From Siphonodentalium dalli (Eukaryota; Mollusca; Scaphopoda; Gadilida; Siphonodentaliidae): 64,000 nt of DNA. The DNA lies in NCBI GenBank assembly GCA_032622095.1, contig CP136066.1:41181835-41245834 (forward strand). Reading direction: 5' to 3'. The stretch's first letter is position 1, and every line of letters begins with the position of its first letter. Below are positions 35,602 through 47,800 of this stretch, piece by piece. Under the pieces are notes generated by a model that ran no database searches, was not told the origin of the DNA, and saw only the letters and a list, made by a program, of their open reading frames with translations. A program made the translations under genes and the position numbers.

Positions 35602-36128
35602 TTATTTTCGATACCTCCATTTCTGGAGAAGAATATTTACAGCAAGGTATTTACAATTGTGTACATAACAAGTATGAACAATGTACAATCTATAAGATGA
35701 GTGGCAGGGCATGTAACAGTTGGGTAAGTTGCGGTTGATGCCTGACATATGATGGCGTGTGGAATCATCTACGGCTGGTGGTCGCAGCGGAGAACAGAAT
35801 TATTGTATGCTTGTTCTCGATTAGATGGTGTGGTTGTCCTGGAATGTTCCCTCCAAGAATCAGTGCTGAAATTTCTTCGTCTCTCAAAGAATCGTGCATG
35901 AAGATAAATACAGACACTCCATAGTGGTTGAGAATAGTCTCCCAGTAGCTATTACGTAATGAAAGAATAACATCAGAAGAGCAATACCTCATTGCGTGGA
36001 GAAGTTCGTTGTTGTACTGCCGATCACAGGCACGGCATGTCAGATGGTTAATATACGTCGTCTTATTGAGTAGAATAGCAAGATTCCGAAGTTGAACTGA
36101 GCAACTTGGGTACTGTCTAAGAAGTGTC
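35602..36128 (-). mobile_element. 5'-truncated LINE (family D)
   Basis: A 527-bp insertion between 107-bp direct repeats. On the minus strand it ends in non-coding sequence toward 35602. No A-tail is obvious. If the direct repeats are the target duplication they are exceptionally long. Confidence 0.7.
35765..36120 (-). pseudogene. C-terminal LINE reverse-transcriptase remnant
   Basis: About 118 residues, including LTCRACD...ELLHAMRYC followed by SLRNSYWETIL. This Cys-x2-Cys...His...Cys arrangement and tryptophan match the C-terminal end of several LINE ORF2 proteins. It differs from families A/C. The open frame runs upstream into the direct repeat, so its first residues are host sequence. 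Confidence 0.6.
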
Positions 36129-36235
36129 CAACCGAAATTGCAGGACAAATGTGACAGAGCTCATTTATTTTATGCCAAATAGTTCATGGGTGATCTGATG
36201 CATGCATCTTAGTTTTCTTGTGGCTTTTTAATGAT
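36129..36235 (+). repeat. 107-bp direct repeat, right copy
   Basis: See the left copy at 35495-35601. It begins CAACCGAAATTGCAGGAC and ends TTTTTAATGAT. Confidence 0.95.
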
Positions 36236-36339
36236 ATAATAGGGGTTTGATGTGGTATATATATATCTAACAATGGGCGACACCGATGTGAGTACTCATC
36301 GCGAACACTGCTTGTAATTAGCTCTCTGCTTGTAATTAG

Positions 36340-38700
36340 TACATCTGATTCAAAAGACTACTGGCAATTAATTAATTACCTCCTCAACAAGAAAAAGACA
36401 ACATTAATTCCCTCGCTGTATAGCATAGAAGGTGGGGTAAAAATGGATTCTAAATCATATGAAATTAACGATTTTGAAAATGCACAAATTCTAAACAAAA
36501 GATTCATTTTAAATTCCTCACTTGATGATTCAAGAAAATCATTACCCCCGTTGACCTCTAAAACACAGAATATACTGACTGAAATTCCTATCGAAATGCA
36601 AGAGGTAATTGATGTTATACTAGCTTTGAAAACAAATAAGGCACATGGACATGATGACATAAGTGCTAAAATGTTACGCTGTACTGCACAGCAGATTGCT
36701 TTACCGTTGTCATTACTATTTAAAAAATCTCTGTAGGTTGGAATATTCCCGTCTTCTTGGAAAAATGCAAATGTTATACCAATCTTTAAAAAAGGGGACC
36801 CCGCTGATAGTGCCAATTACAGGCCGATTTCATTGTTACCTTGTATGGCCAAAGTATTTGAAAGATTGGTCCTAAAATATGTTTCCACTTTTTTTAATGA
36901 AAATAATCTTATTTACGAGCATCAATCCGGCTTCATGGCCGGTCACAGTACAGTTTATCAACTAATTGATATATATCACCACCTTTGCCAGAACCTAGAT
37001 AAAGGTTTGTACACGTGTTCCATATTTTTTTATATTTCGAAAGCATTCGAAAGGGTCTGGCATATATATATATAAATTGCAGCAATATGGGATTGCAGGA
37101 AAACTTTTGAACTGGTTTCAAGATTACTTAGTAAATAGACGACAAAGAGTCCTGGTAAACAATACTTACTCTAAATTTGAAATTATTCCATCCGGAGTGC
37201 CCCAAGGCTCCATAATGGGGCCTTTTCTCTTCTTAATTTATATAAACGATCTGCCCAACAATCTCTGCTATAAAGCTCGAATGTACGCCGACGACACCTG
37301 CATCACTGCTTCTCACTATGACCTACAGTCCCTAGCTAGACAACTCAACAATGATCTCGAAATCGTATCACAATGGGCCAACAACTGGCTTGTAAACTTT
37401 AACCCAGCAAAGACCAAAGCTATGTCATTTTCCCTAACTAACAAAGACCAGGCCCCAAAACTATTTTTCGAAAACCAAGAAATAACCTTCATTAAATCGC
37501 ATAGACACCTCGGTCTCGATATCCAAGCAAATTTAAATTGGAATGATCACATTGAAAATATCTGTCGACGAGTATCAGGGAGACTATCCCAACTCAGAAA
37601 ATTTAAATACAGTATCGACAGAAAGACGCTTGAAGAAATCTACAATACTTATATTTTGCCTATAATGGACTATTATGATATTGTCTGGGCAAACGCACCA
37701 AAATACTTGACTGATAAACTTGAATGACTTCATAAAGAAGCTGCCAGAATTGTAACGGGACTAAACCGATCGGTATCCGATAAAGACCTACTCCTAGAAA
37801 TCGGCTGGCCCACGCTCAGTAATAGACGCGAACATCATCAGTTACATTACATATATCAAATTACTAACAACCTTGCACCCAACTACTTATCAACTATCTT
37901 ACCTCCTCGTGCTGGCAATGTCTCGAGATACTCAAAGCGGAACCCTGGAAACTTTTATTGTTACTTCTGTCACACAGAACATTTAAAAAAAATCCTTCCT
38001 ACCCTTTATGATACAATCATGGAATAAGCTTCCAATTATCGTAACTGATACGTTTAACCTAAAAGAATTTAAGGTCAATCTTAGTTTTATAGATTTGACC
38101 CTAAAACCACCTCCTTATTTTCAAACTGGGAGTCGGAAAGAAAATATAATTCATTCTAAAATTCGCAACGGTTGCAGTGAACTTCGCTTAGATATGTATG
38201 ATAACTTTATAGCCGAAAGCCCGGTGTGTAATTGTGGCACAGAGATCGAGGATGCCTTTCACTTCTTTTTCGAATGTCCATTGTTCCGACCGCAAAGAAC
38301 TAAATTATATGATAGACTAGATGAGTATGCTTTCACAATAGTAGACGTAAACCACTTCCTCCGAGGCACCCCAAGCATTCCACAGCATCGAAACCAGCTA
38401 CTCTTTTACATTGTACAAAAATATATATCAGAAAGTAAACGTTTCACTTAACGAATAAAAATCGTAAACAACTTACGGCACGGCATGATATCTACAGGAG
38501 AGGACCTCAGGACCGGTATAACATCAATCACCATACATCATCATCAACATTCTTATTATTACATGTACATTATATCTGTTAATCATCTTGTTTAAACATT
38601 TGTGTAAATATTGTCGGGAGAGGGGCCACCTTAAGTTGTTATAACTTGTCCCCCAATCCCTTGTGAACTGAGTTACAATAAATATGTTTAAACCAATTAT
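36340..38700 (+). mobile_element. 5'-truncated CR1/Jockey-like LINE (family A/C)
   Basis: Begins just after two GCTTGTAATTAGCTCTCT units (36310-36339) and ends before the same units (38701-38755). This indicates a target duplication of about 30 bp within an 18-bp tandem repeat. The 3' tail (GAGAGGGGCCACC, CCCCCAATCCC, AATAAATATGTTTAAA) is shared with 11291-11673 and LINE A. The least decayed LINE in the window, though still broken. Confidence 0.9.
36341..38451 (+). pseudogene. LINE reverse transcriptase, four broken frames
   Basis: Domain order: NKAHGHDDISAKML near 36635; IPIFKKGDPADSANYRPIS near 36780; LDKGLYTCSIFFYISKAF near 37000; GVPQGSIMGPFLF near 37195; catalytic MYADDTCI near 37283; WANNWLVNFNPAKT; HLGLDIQANLNW near 37510; ILPIMDYYDIVWANAPKY near 37660; and a C-terminal CNCGTEIEDAFHFFFECPLF near 38230. 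Breaks: stop at 36734, stop and frame change at about 37073 beside a TA repeat, TGA at 37725, and a frameshift in an A-run near 37990. Few lesions in total, so a relatively young copy. Confidence 0.93.
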
Positions 38701-38755
38701 CTCTCTGCTTGTAATTAGCTCTCTGCTTGTAATTAGCTCTCTGCTTGTAATTAGC
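38701..38755 (+). repeat. 18-bp tandem repeat at the LINE 3' junction
   Basis: Three copies of CTCTCTGCTTGTAATTAG. Two copies sit at the 5' junction (36308-36339). Confidence 0.95.
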
Positions 38756-38814
38756 TCACTGCGTCTATCTTGTCATTCAGTAAATGAGTTTCTGCTAAGA
38801 CGGTTGTTAAGTTA

Positions 38815-39930
38815 GGGCGCGTACACATGAAGCTGCAGGAAAATATCTGCAAGAAAATATCAGGTAAAATTGCACACTGATATTTTCTTGCTGCAAAGAT
38901 TACGCCCGCGAGAACGCGGCGGTTTAGACGGTGTTGATTGAGCTCAATCAGAACAGTATTAGTCATGCTGGTTCAAGTGAATTGCGTCCGGTAAATAACC
39001 TATAGTCCATTTTGGCAATTCATAGCTTTTTTAAATTTCCAACTGTTGACATGTATTACCGAAGTCGGGTGGGATTAGCAACGTTGCTGATCTCATGCAT
39101 AAAGACCGTCTGCATAATGAGAAAGTGGTTACGTTATTTGGAAATTTGGAAATATTATAATATCATAGTGCATGTATATGTGGGGTGACAAATGTTATTA
39201 TGGTTTTGTGGCAAATCGGATGACCCCACCCCCATTGAGACCCCATATGAAGTTTTCATGATATTGTTGCTTGGTGCATGGGGCTGTGGTGTACATTATG
39301 TTACCGAACTTACATGGGTGCATGTGGGGACATGAGACCCCGCCAACTTGGAAACAATATTAGTTGGAAATTTCACACCAACAATGGTTTGAAATTGTTC
39401 TTGTAGTCTGATTTTTCAACAATTAATGTATGTTGAATTCGTGGTTTTTGACCAACATTTGCATTTTTCCTACTTTGGTCAAATTATTGGTTTGGAATTT
39501 CTTCTAGGCCCCTCCCTCCCCGGTGTCCAGTCAAAATTCAAGGTATGTGAGGTACCATGGGAAATTCAAAGACGATGGGAGGTGTGCAAATTCAATTATG
39601 TGATATTGGGTCTTTGGCCCAATTCAAGAGGAGGTGCAGTTGGAAATCCATGGACATCCTCCGTCAGCGGAAACCCTCAAAAGATATATATGTCCCCACA
39701 CATATCCATATAATAGCTCAGCGATTATGTCAAACAATCCAAAATGGAATTACGAAGTCAATTGTTGAAACAGGCGATAATATTGATGGATCATAACTCG
39801 AGTGCGTAAACGGTTACCAGCGTCAGCGCGCTGCCTTCGTCGGATATTTTTCGGTATTATTTGTTTGATTGGTCAAGTAAGTCATATGGGGCATACCTGA
39901 TATTTTCTTGCCCGCCATGTGTACGCGCCC
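38815..39930. mobile_element. PIF/Harbinger-like TIR element
   Basis: Ends GGGCGCGTACACATG and CATGTGTACGCGCCC are perfectly inverse over 15 bp, and inner blocks GCAAGAAAATATCAGGT are also mirrored. Flanked by TTA on both sides (38812-38814 and 39931-39933). A 3-bp TTA duplication with G-rich TIRs fits PIF/Harbinger. 1,116 bp, no transposase. It contains a remnant of the CAGGGACG family (about 39030-39700). Confidence 0.8.
39030..39700 (-). repeat. CAGGGACG-family remnant, copy 3
   Basis: Inverse of parts of 2480-2890: shared TTAGTTGGAAATTTCACACC, GAAATTGTTCTTGTAGT and TTGACCAACATTTGCAT blocks. Both TIR ends are missing. Confidence 0.65.
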
Positions 39931-40074
39931 TTATTGCACTGTCGACGGGAATAAATGTGTATTCTTGAGCCATGATATTGGCGGTATATTAGTCAGCTAC
40001 AGTGATGGCTTCTGGTACTTGTGTGACATTCGAGAAGTTCGACATCTATGGGCGCCGTTTCTTCTATTTATTAA

Positions 40075-41215
40075 TGATATCAATAATTCATTTCATGATA
40101 TCACTAAATGAATATATATATATATATATATATATCACAAAATCGAATACATGATGTCATTAAATATTTAATGTTATCACAAACGATTTTAAAATATCAC
40201 AAATTCCAATTTGTGATATCATAAATTAATTTTTTGATATCATGCACAAAACCGAATTATTGATATTACAAAATAGCAAGCCTTTAGTGATATCAATAAT
40301 TCGATTTTGTGATATCATACATTCATGTTATCATAAAATTGAATTTGTGATATCATTAATTTATTTTGTGATATCAACAAACAGAAAATATTATAGCTGG
40401 ACTGCTATTCCTTCAATATTTTGTGATATCATTAAATCATTTTATGACATCATAAAATCGAATTATTTATATCACTATATGCTTACTTATCTGGTGATAT
40501 CATATATTCGATTTTGTGATATCACAGCATTAATTTATGATATAACTAATTGCATTTTGTGATATCTTAAAATTATCTTGTGATATCACTTATTCCCCAA
40601 CATTTAATGATATCACAAAATGTTTATATCGCTAAATGCTTACAATTTTGTGATATCAATAATTCGATTTTGTGATATCAATAATTCGATTTTGTGATAT
40701 CATACATTCATTCAGTGATATCATAAAATTTATTATTGAAATAACTAAATAGGTAATAAACAGACGAACGGCGACCCGGGAATCCGTGAATTATTGATAT
40801 AATAAAATCGAAAATGTGATATAATAAAATAACTAGTATTTATTGATATCACAAAATGAATATATGATACCAATAATTCGAATTAGTGATATAATTTTTT
40901 TTTTAAGATATCATAAAATCGGACATATGATGTCACATAATAGAAAGCATTTTGTGCATGATATCAATAATTCGATTTTGTGATTTCATAAATTCATTTT
41001 ATGATATCAAGAAATATTTTATGATATCACTAAAATTAATTTAGTGATATCAATAAATAGTCTTTTTATCCAAATCATTGATATCACAAAATGAATATAT
41101 GATATCACAAATTCGAATAAGTGATATCACAAAATTAATATATGATATCATAAAATCGAATATGGGATATCACTAACTGCTTACAATTTTATGATATCAT
41201 ATATTCGATTTTGTC
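40075..41215. repeat. GATATC-rich degenerate array
   Basis: About 1.1 kb built from short variable units around TGATATCA, separated by AAAATCGAAT or ATTCGATTTTG. Several dozen GATATC or one-mismatch sites occur at about 15-35-bp spacing, on a very AT-rich background. Units appear in both orientations because the core is palindromic. A lone GC-rich interruption (GAACGGCGACCCGGGAATCC) lies near 40765. Confidence 0.93.
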
Positions 41216-41658
41216 ATCTGCTATATATTTTGAGAACTACGGAATATATCCATATGTATATCCTTTATAATCATAACTTTGTGGCAGATTTGCGGGGACT
41301 CTTTGTACATTGCGATTTCCCTGACTTGGCGGATATGTTGAGATACCGTTTAAGACCAACGCATTCAGGGTAGACTGCTCTCAAGAACAAGATTTAACTT
41401 TCACAATTTTAGCTCTATGGCTTGCAATCAGTGAATGTGGAGACCACGGAGAAGAATTCATATATTGTGAGCGATTCTAAATATTCAGACAACTCCCCAA
41501 AACGTCCACAAATTAATGACACGTGTTCCATATAAACACTGGAGACTCCCTTACTAGTAACCCTCTTTGATTGCAAATTTAATGACGCCGTATGTTTCTC
41601 TGAATTATTTAATAACTCAATCATGAATTAACATGGATTTGGAGATGAATAGGAAACA
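41216..41658. other. No recognisable feature
   Basis: No gene or repeat recognised. Confidence 0.4.
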
Positions 41659-41660
41659 TA

Positions 41661-42112
41661 TGTGACCCGCCATATCAAATCCAGTCGTAAGTCGGGATTG
41701 TTTTTACCCTGTGCCAATGCATTCTCTTATATATGCGAGTCGACCATAGGTCGCCTCGCATATATAAGAGAATGCATTGGCCTAACAATTTTAATAATTT
41801 TTTCTTGTAACCCTTTAACAATTTTATAATTTCACCCATACAGAGCCCCAGACAAACATGAGCAGACGACACTCTTCTATATGCTTCTATATATGTGTGG
41901 GGCTCCCTGCAGGGTAATGGATGTTTTTTTTTATTTTATGTCCTAAAAATTGTAAGAAATATTTATTTAAAAAAAATGATAAAAAATTGTTAGGCCAATG
42001 CATTCTCTTATATATGCGAGGCGACCTATGGTCGACTCGCATATATAAGAGAATGCATTGGCACAGGGTAAAAAAATCCCGACTTCCGACTGGATTTGAT
42101 ATGGTTGGTCAT
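41661..42112. mobile_element. MITE with ATGTGACCCGCC ends carrying two hairpins
   Basis: CCATATCAAATCCAGTCG (41670) is inverse to CGACTGGATTTGATATGG (42089), with further pairing outward to TGTGACC/GGTCATA and inward through AAGTCGGGAT. TA at the edges suggests a mariner-like TA duplication (inference). It is unrelated at its ends to the TTAA MITEs but holds the same 69-bp hairpins. Confidence 0.8.
41713..42062. repeat. Paired 69-bp hairpins, pair 2
   Basis: Hairpins at 41713-41781 and 41994-42062, inverted relative to each other, with a 212-bp spacer (about 70-80 bp in the other pairs). Outer context TACCCTGTG and CACAGGGTA. Confidence 0.95.
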
Positions 42113-42129
42113 ATATACCCAATTTACAA

Positions 42130-42375
42130 TACAGTCATCGTCATCTTCAAATTGTCCTCATCAGCATCATCTTCGGCATTATTATAATCATCATCATCAT
42201 CATCATCACCGTTATCATTAGAAGGCTTATCGTCCGCATCATCATCATCATCTTCATCATCATCATCGTCGCCGCTATCATCATAAATATCATCGTCATC
42301 TGAACCCGCCATCAGTGTTTACGTCACCGTCATGGCACCATCATCATTACCATCGCCATCACCATCACCATCATC

Positions 42376-42409
<34 letters not shown>

Positions 42410-42420
42410 TCATTATCACC
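42130..42420. repeat. (ATC)n triplet repeat
   Basis: Imperfect CAT/ATC trinucleotide runs. They create Asp-rich open frames on the minus strand, which I regard as artefacts. Confidence 0.95.
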
Positions 42421-43231
42421 ACTAAATCTCGTATAGAATATTATCAAAGATTTGTGCGTCAGGGGGCTCGTGGTTATGGAAGGAAGCGTCATTCGCGAAA
42501 TGAACAATATCAGCGTTCACCCATAGGAACCACCAAAGGAGCTTATACCTAAGGCAGGTGAATGACGTCATATAATCTTTTTCTATATCCATCAGTGATT
42601 TTTCAAGATCACGGGAATAGATTTTGGAGAAATTGTCACGTGACTTCCGGTTATAAACCGTGTGGAGATTGCAAAAAACGCGGAATTGGAAATGAAGCAT
42701 CGCGATAAAAATGAAAGTAAATACTTCACAACTTACGAAGAATTCACATGTGATTTAAGTCTATTAATTTAATTTAGACCAATGTCTTTGGTCAGCTTAA
42801 TGAAAACGAAAAATGAAGAAGTCATGACGATAATCCAGACAAGATTTTACAATCCACGACACGTCTTGTCAATTTGGCATGTCGTCTCCGTCGTGACCAC
42901 TGCATGATGTTCTTAGCGTTATGTCGCCGAAAAAAGGCAAAGTTTAGGCACATCATGTGTGGTTGCTCCACTGCGTGTCACGTACGATTCATATTAATCT
43001 GGCAACCGATGGGAGAGAGAGTTAAGCCATCGACACTTCAGTAGAATATGCTGTTCAAACTTCGGTTGGATAAGCGACAAATAAACCAATAACTTTCAAA
43101 ATAGAACTGAGCATCGAAGATATGCCATTGTCCATAGAGTTAGACACGGGAGCTTGCGAAAGCCCTTTCAATAACATTGGAATGACAACCGAAAACCGCG
43201 TTTGTAACAGCCCAGACATGTTTGAAAACAT
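42421..43231. other. No recognisable feature
   Basis: No gene or repeat recognised. Confidence 0.4.
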
Positions 43232-44659
43232 TCACAGAGTCATTATTTCGTAAGAGAATCCAGATTCAGAATCCGTAACATATTACGGGGCAGGGCTAAA
43301 ACGCGATTACACGGATTCTATGTCAGATTTTGAAATCAACGTGGTCGCAGGTACTAGGTTTAATGTTCTCCCAGCGTCAAACATCACTCTAGCATTTGAC
43401 ACAAGTATGCATTTGAATCTTATATTTATAATGTTCATGTTTGTGGTGAAAGTCATGCATTTCTTTCTCGCCGAGTATTACAGTTGAAATCGACATATCG
43501 CAGCGGCAATATTAATGGTTGGGATTATGAAATGAACATCATGAAATTGACAATGAACTTTACTAGCTTCGCCATCAACCGAAGTGCTCCCCCAGAGTTT
43601 CTATCAATAATGGCTAATTTCAGTAAAATTCTGCCCGTTTTTACTCGATAGCACAAATTTATCTCCATATTTTAATTAATTTGATAGGGACATGACAATC
43701 TGCGGGATGGGATGGGATATGGGACAAAACGATAATCTGCGGGACAGAATTTCAAATTGCGTGGGACGGCCGATATCTCGAGGAATACAGGGCGTAGGGG
43801 GCTCATTTTGATGTCCAACGAAAGGCACACGTTCGCCCTATCCAAACATATTAACCCCGCTACTAACCAAACACCAGAAGTTGCATTATTTGATCGACAA
43901 CTGACCTAACATGGGGTGGAATTTGGGATAGCATGACAATCTGCGGGACAGGATTTTCAAATTGCGTGGGACGGCCGATAGCTCGAGGAATACAGCGCAT
44001 AGAGGGCTACTTTTGGTGTCTAACGAAAGGCCCACATTCGCCCTATCCACACATATTAACCCCGCCACTGACCGGACACCCGAAGTTACATTATCCGGTC
44101 GACAACTGACCTAACATAAAATGCCACAAACACGAAAAACTGCGTTCGACATTAATGTTTAGAATTTAGATTTCTCGATGAATACACTAGCAAACAATAA
44201 GTTTTAGGTATCAAATAACGCAGTGGAATTCTGTGCATTCGTTTTAGCTACAATATGGCTGTTTTAGTGCGAATATTGTAATGGCGAACACGCAAACACG
44301 CTCCGATAAAACAGCTAAAAATAGACTCGATGTTTACAATTACAGGATCGATTTCAGCCGGTATATTCAATATAATGGGGCGTATAGTATATCAAAATGT
44401 AGAATTAGACACAGGGAATGTATTTTTTTTCCAAATGGGTCCACCAGGCGGTGAAATTGTTGCAGAAATTCGCTCCAAGATATTCGCACTTATTTTTATT
44501 TCAGTTGTGACTAAAAGCCCAGATGCCGGAGCCCAGCGACTAAAAGCCAAGTTACAAAATAGATCAACTGGTTTGAACGAATGAATATGTCAATGGTAAG
44601 ACTATTCAAAAGAATATTCAAATCAAATAGTGTTTATAGACTTAAAAACTTATGTGTCC

Positions 44660-47488
44660 GCCATTCATATATGCGGTGAAGTTTTCATATCATCTGCCAG
44701 TAATACGCGGGGGAGGTTCTCATATGAACATTTTATCTGCCGGTCATACACGGTGGAGGTTTATATTATACACCGGTCATACGCGAGGGAAGTTTTCTTA
44801 TTATCCTCCAGTCATACGCGGGGGAAGTTCTGATATGAACATATTATCTGCCGGTCATACGCGGTGGAGGTTCATATTATCCACCGGTCATACACGAGGG
44901 AGGTTCTCATATTATCCTCCGGTCATACGATGGGGAGGATCTGATATGAACATATTAACCGCCGGTCATACGCGAGGGAGGTTCTCATATTATCCACCGG
45001 TTATACGCGAGGGAGGTTCTCATACGTGGGGGAGGTTCTGATATGAACATATTATACGCCGGTCATACGCGGTGGAGGTTCATATTATCCACCGGTCATA
45101 CGCGGTGGAGGTTCTCATATGAACATATTATCCACCAGTCATACGCGGTGGAGGTTCATATTATCCGCCGGTCATATGCGAGGGAAGTTCTCAAATTATC
45201 CTCTGATCATATGTGGGGGAGGTTCTGATATGAACATATTATCCGCCGGTCATACACGGTGGAGGTTCATATTATCCGCCGGTCATGCGCGAGGGAGGTT
45301 CTCATATTATCCACCGGTCATACGCGAGGGAGGTTCTCATATTATCCTCCGGTCATACGTTGGGGAGGTTCTCATATGCACATATTATCCGCCGGTCATA
45401 CGCGGTGGAGGTTCATATTATCCGCCGATCATACACGAGGGAAGTTCTCATATTATCGTTCGGTCATATGTGGGGGAGGTTCTGATATGAATATATTATC
45501 CGCCGGTCATACACGGTGGAGGTTCATATTATCCACAGGTCATACGTAGGGGATGTTCTCATATGAACATATTATCCGCCGGTCATACGCGAGGGAGGTT
45601 CTCATATTATCCGCCGGTCATACGCGAGGGAGGTTCTCATATTATCCACCGGTCATACGCGAGGGAGGTTCTCATATTAGCCTCCGGTCATACATAGGGA
45701 AGGTTCTCATATGAACATATTATCTGCCGGTCATACACGGTGGGGGTTCATATTATCCGCCGGTCATACGCGAGGGAGGTTATCATATTATCCTCCGGTC
45801 ATACGATGGGGAGGTTCTCATATGAACATATTAACCGCTGGTCATACGCGAGGGAGGTTCTCATATTATCCACCGGTTATACGCGAGGGAGGTTCTCATA
45901 TTATCCTCCGGTCATACGTGGGGGAGGTTCTGATATGAACATATTATTTGCCGGTCATACGCGGTGGAGGTTCATATTATCCGCCGGTCATACGCGAGGG
46001 AAGTTCTCATATTATCCTCCGATCATATGTGGGGGAGGTTCTGATATGAACATATTATCCGCCGGTCATACACGGTGGAGGTTCATATTATCCGCGGGTC
46101 ATGCGCGAGGGAGGTTCTCATATTATCCTCCGGTCATACGTGGGGGAGGTTCTGATATGAACATATTATTCGCCGGTAATACGGAGTGGAGGTTCATATT
46201 ATCCACCGGTCATACGCGGTGGAAGTTCTCATATGAACATATTATCCGCCGGTCATACGCGGTGGAGGTTCATATTATCTGCCGGTCATACGCGAGGGAA
46301 GTTCTCATATTATCCTCCGATCATATGTGGGGGAGGTTCTGATATGAACATATTATCCGCCGGTCATACGTGGTGGAGGTTCATATTATCCGCCGGTCAT
46401 ACGCGAGGGAGGTTCTCGTATTATCCACTGGTCATACGATGGGGAGGTTCTCATATTATCTTCCAGTCATACGTTGGGGAGGTTCTCATATGAACATATT
46501 ATCCGCCGGTCATACGCGGTGGAGGTTCATATTATCCACCGGTCATACGCGGTGGTGGTTCTCATATTATCCACCGGTCATAAGCGAGGGAGGTTCTCAT
46601 ATTATCCTCCGGTCATATGTTGGGGAGGTTCTCATATGAACATATTTTCCGCCGGTCATACGTGGTGGAGGTTCATATTATCCGCCAATCATACGCGAGG
46701 GAAGTTCTCATATTATCCTTCGGTCATAGGTGGGGGACGTTCTGATATGAACATATTATCCGCCGGTCATACACGGTGGAGGTTCATATTATCCACCGGT
46801 CATACGTAGGGGAGGTTCTCATATGAACATATTATCCGCCGGTCATACGCAGTGGAGGTTCTCATATGAACATATTATCCGCCGGTCATACGCGGTGGAG
46901 GTTCTCATATGAACATATTATCCGCCGGTCATACGCGGTGGAGGTTCATATTATCCGCGGTCATACGCGAGGGAAGTTCTCATATTATCCTTCGGTCATA
47001 GGTGGGGGACGTTCTGATATGAACATATTATCTGCCGGTCATACACGGTGGAGGTTCATATTATCCACCGGTCATACGTAGGGGAGGTTCTCATATGAAC
47101 ATATTATCCGCCGGTCATACGCAGTGGAGGTTCTCATATGAACATATTATCCTTCGGTCATACGCGGTGGAGGTTCTCATATGAACATATTATCTGCCGG
47201 TCATACGCGGTGGAGGTTCATATTATCCACCGGTCATACGTAGGGGAGGTTCTCATATGAACATATTATCCGCCGGTCATACGCAGTGGAGGTTCTCATA
47301 TGAACATATTATCCTTCGGTCATACGCGGTGGAGGTTCTCATATGAACATATTATCTGCCGGTCATACGTGGTGGAGGTTCATATTATCAACTGGTCATA
47401 CGCGGTGGAGGTTCTCATATGAACATATTATCTGCCGGTCATATGCGAGGGAGGTTCTCATATTATCCACCGGTCACACCCGAGGGAG
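44660..47488 (+). repeat. 33-43-bp minisatellite, long arm
   Basis: Roughly 75 units mixing 33-, 35- and 43-bp forms. The 43-bp form is GGTCATACGCGGTGGAGGTT then CTCATATGAACATATTATCC then GCC; shorter forms lack the CTCATATGAA part. Higher-order blocks recur (for example 46820-47100 and 47100-47380). Long open frames here are artefacts of the repeat. Confidence 0.96.
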
Positions 47489-47800
47489 GATATGACCGGC
47501 GGATAATATGTTCATATGAGAACCTCCCCAACGTATGACCAGAGGATAATATGACAACCTCCCTCGCGTATGACCGGTGGATAATATGAACCTCCACCGC
47601 GTATGACCGGTAGATAATATGTTCATATCAGAACCTCCCCCGCGTATGACTGGAGGATAATACGAGAACTTCCCTCGCGTATGACCGGCGGATAATATGA
47701 ACCTCCACCGCATATGACCGGCAGATAATATGTTCATATGAGAACCTCCCCCGCGTATGACTGGCAGATAATATGAGAACCTCCACTGCATATGAATGGC
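47489..47800 (-). repeat. Same minisatellite, inverted short arm
   Basis: About eight units in opposite orientation. The switch at about 47489 marks the symmetry point, strongly off-centre because the left array has expanded. Confidence 0.95.

Noticed and set aside
42124-42507. Asp-rich frames on the minus strand
   Set aside because: Triplet ATC microsatellite translated in reverse. No other coding evidence.
44652-46809. Many open frames of 60-200 codons (MNILSAGHTRWRF type)
   Set aside because: All derive from the 33-43-bp minisatellite and are open in several frames at once.
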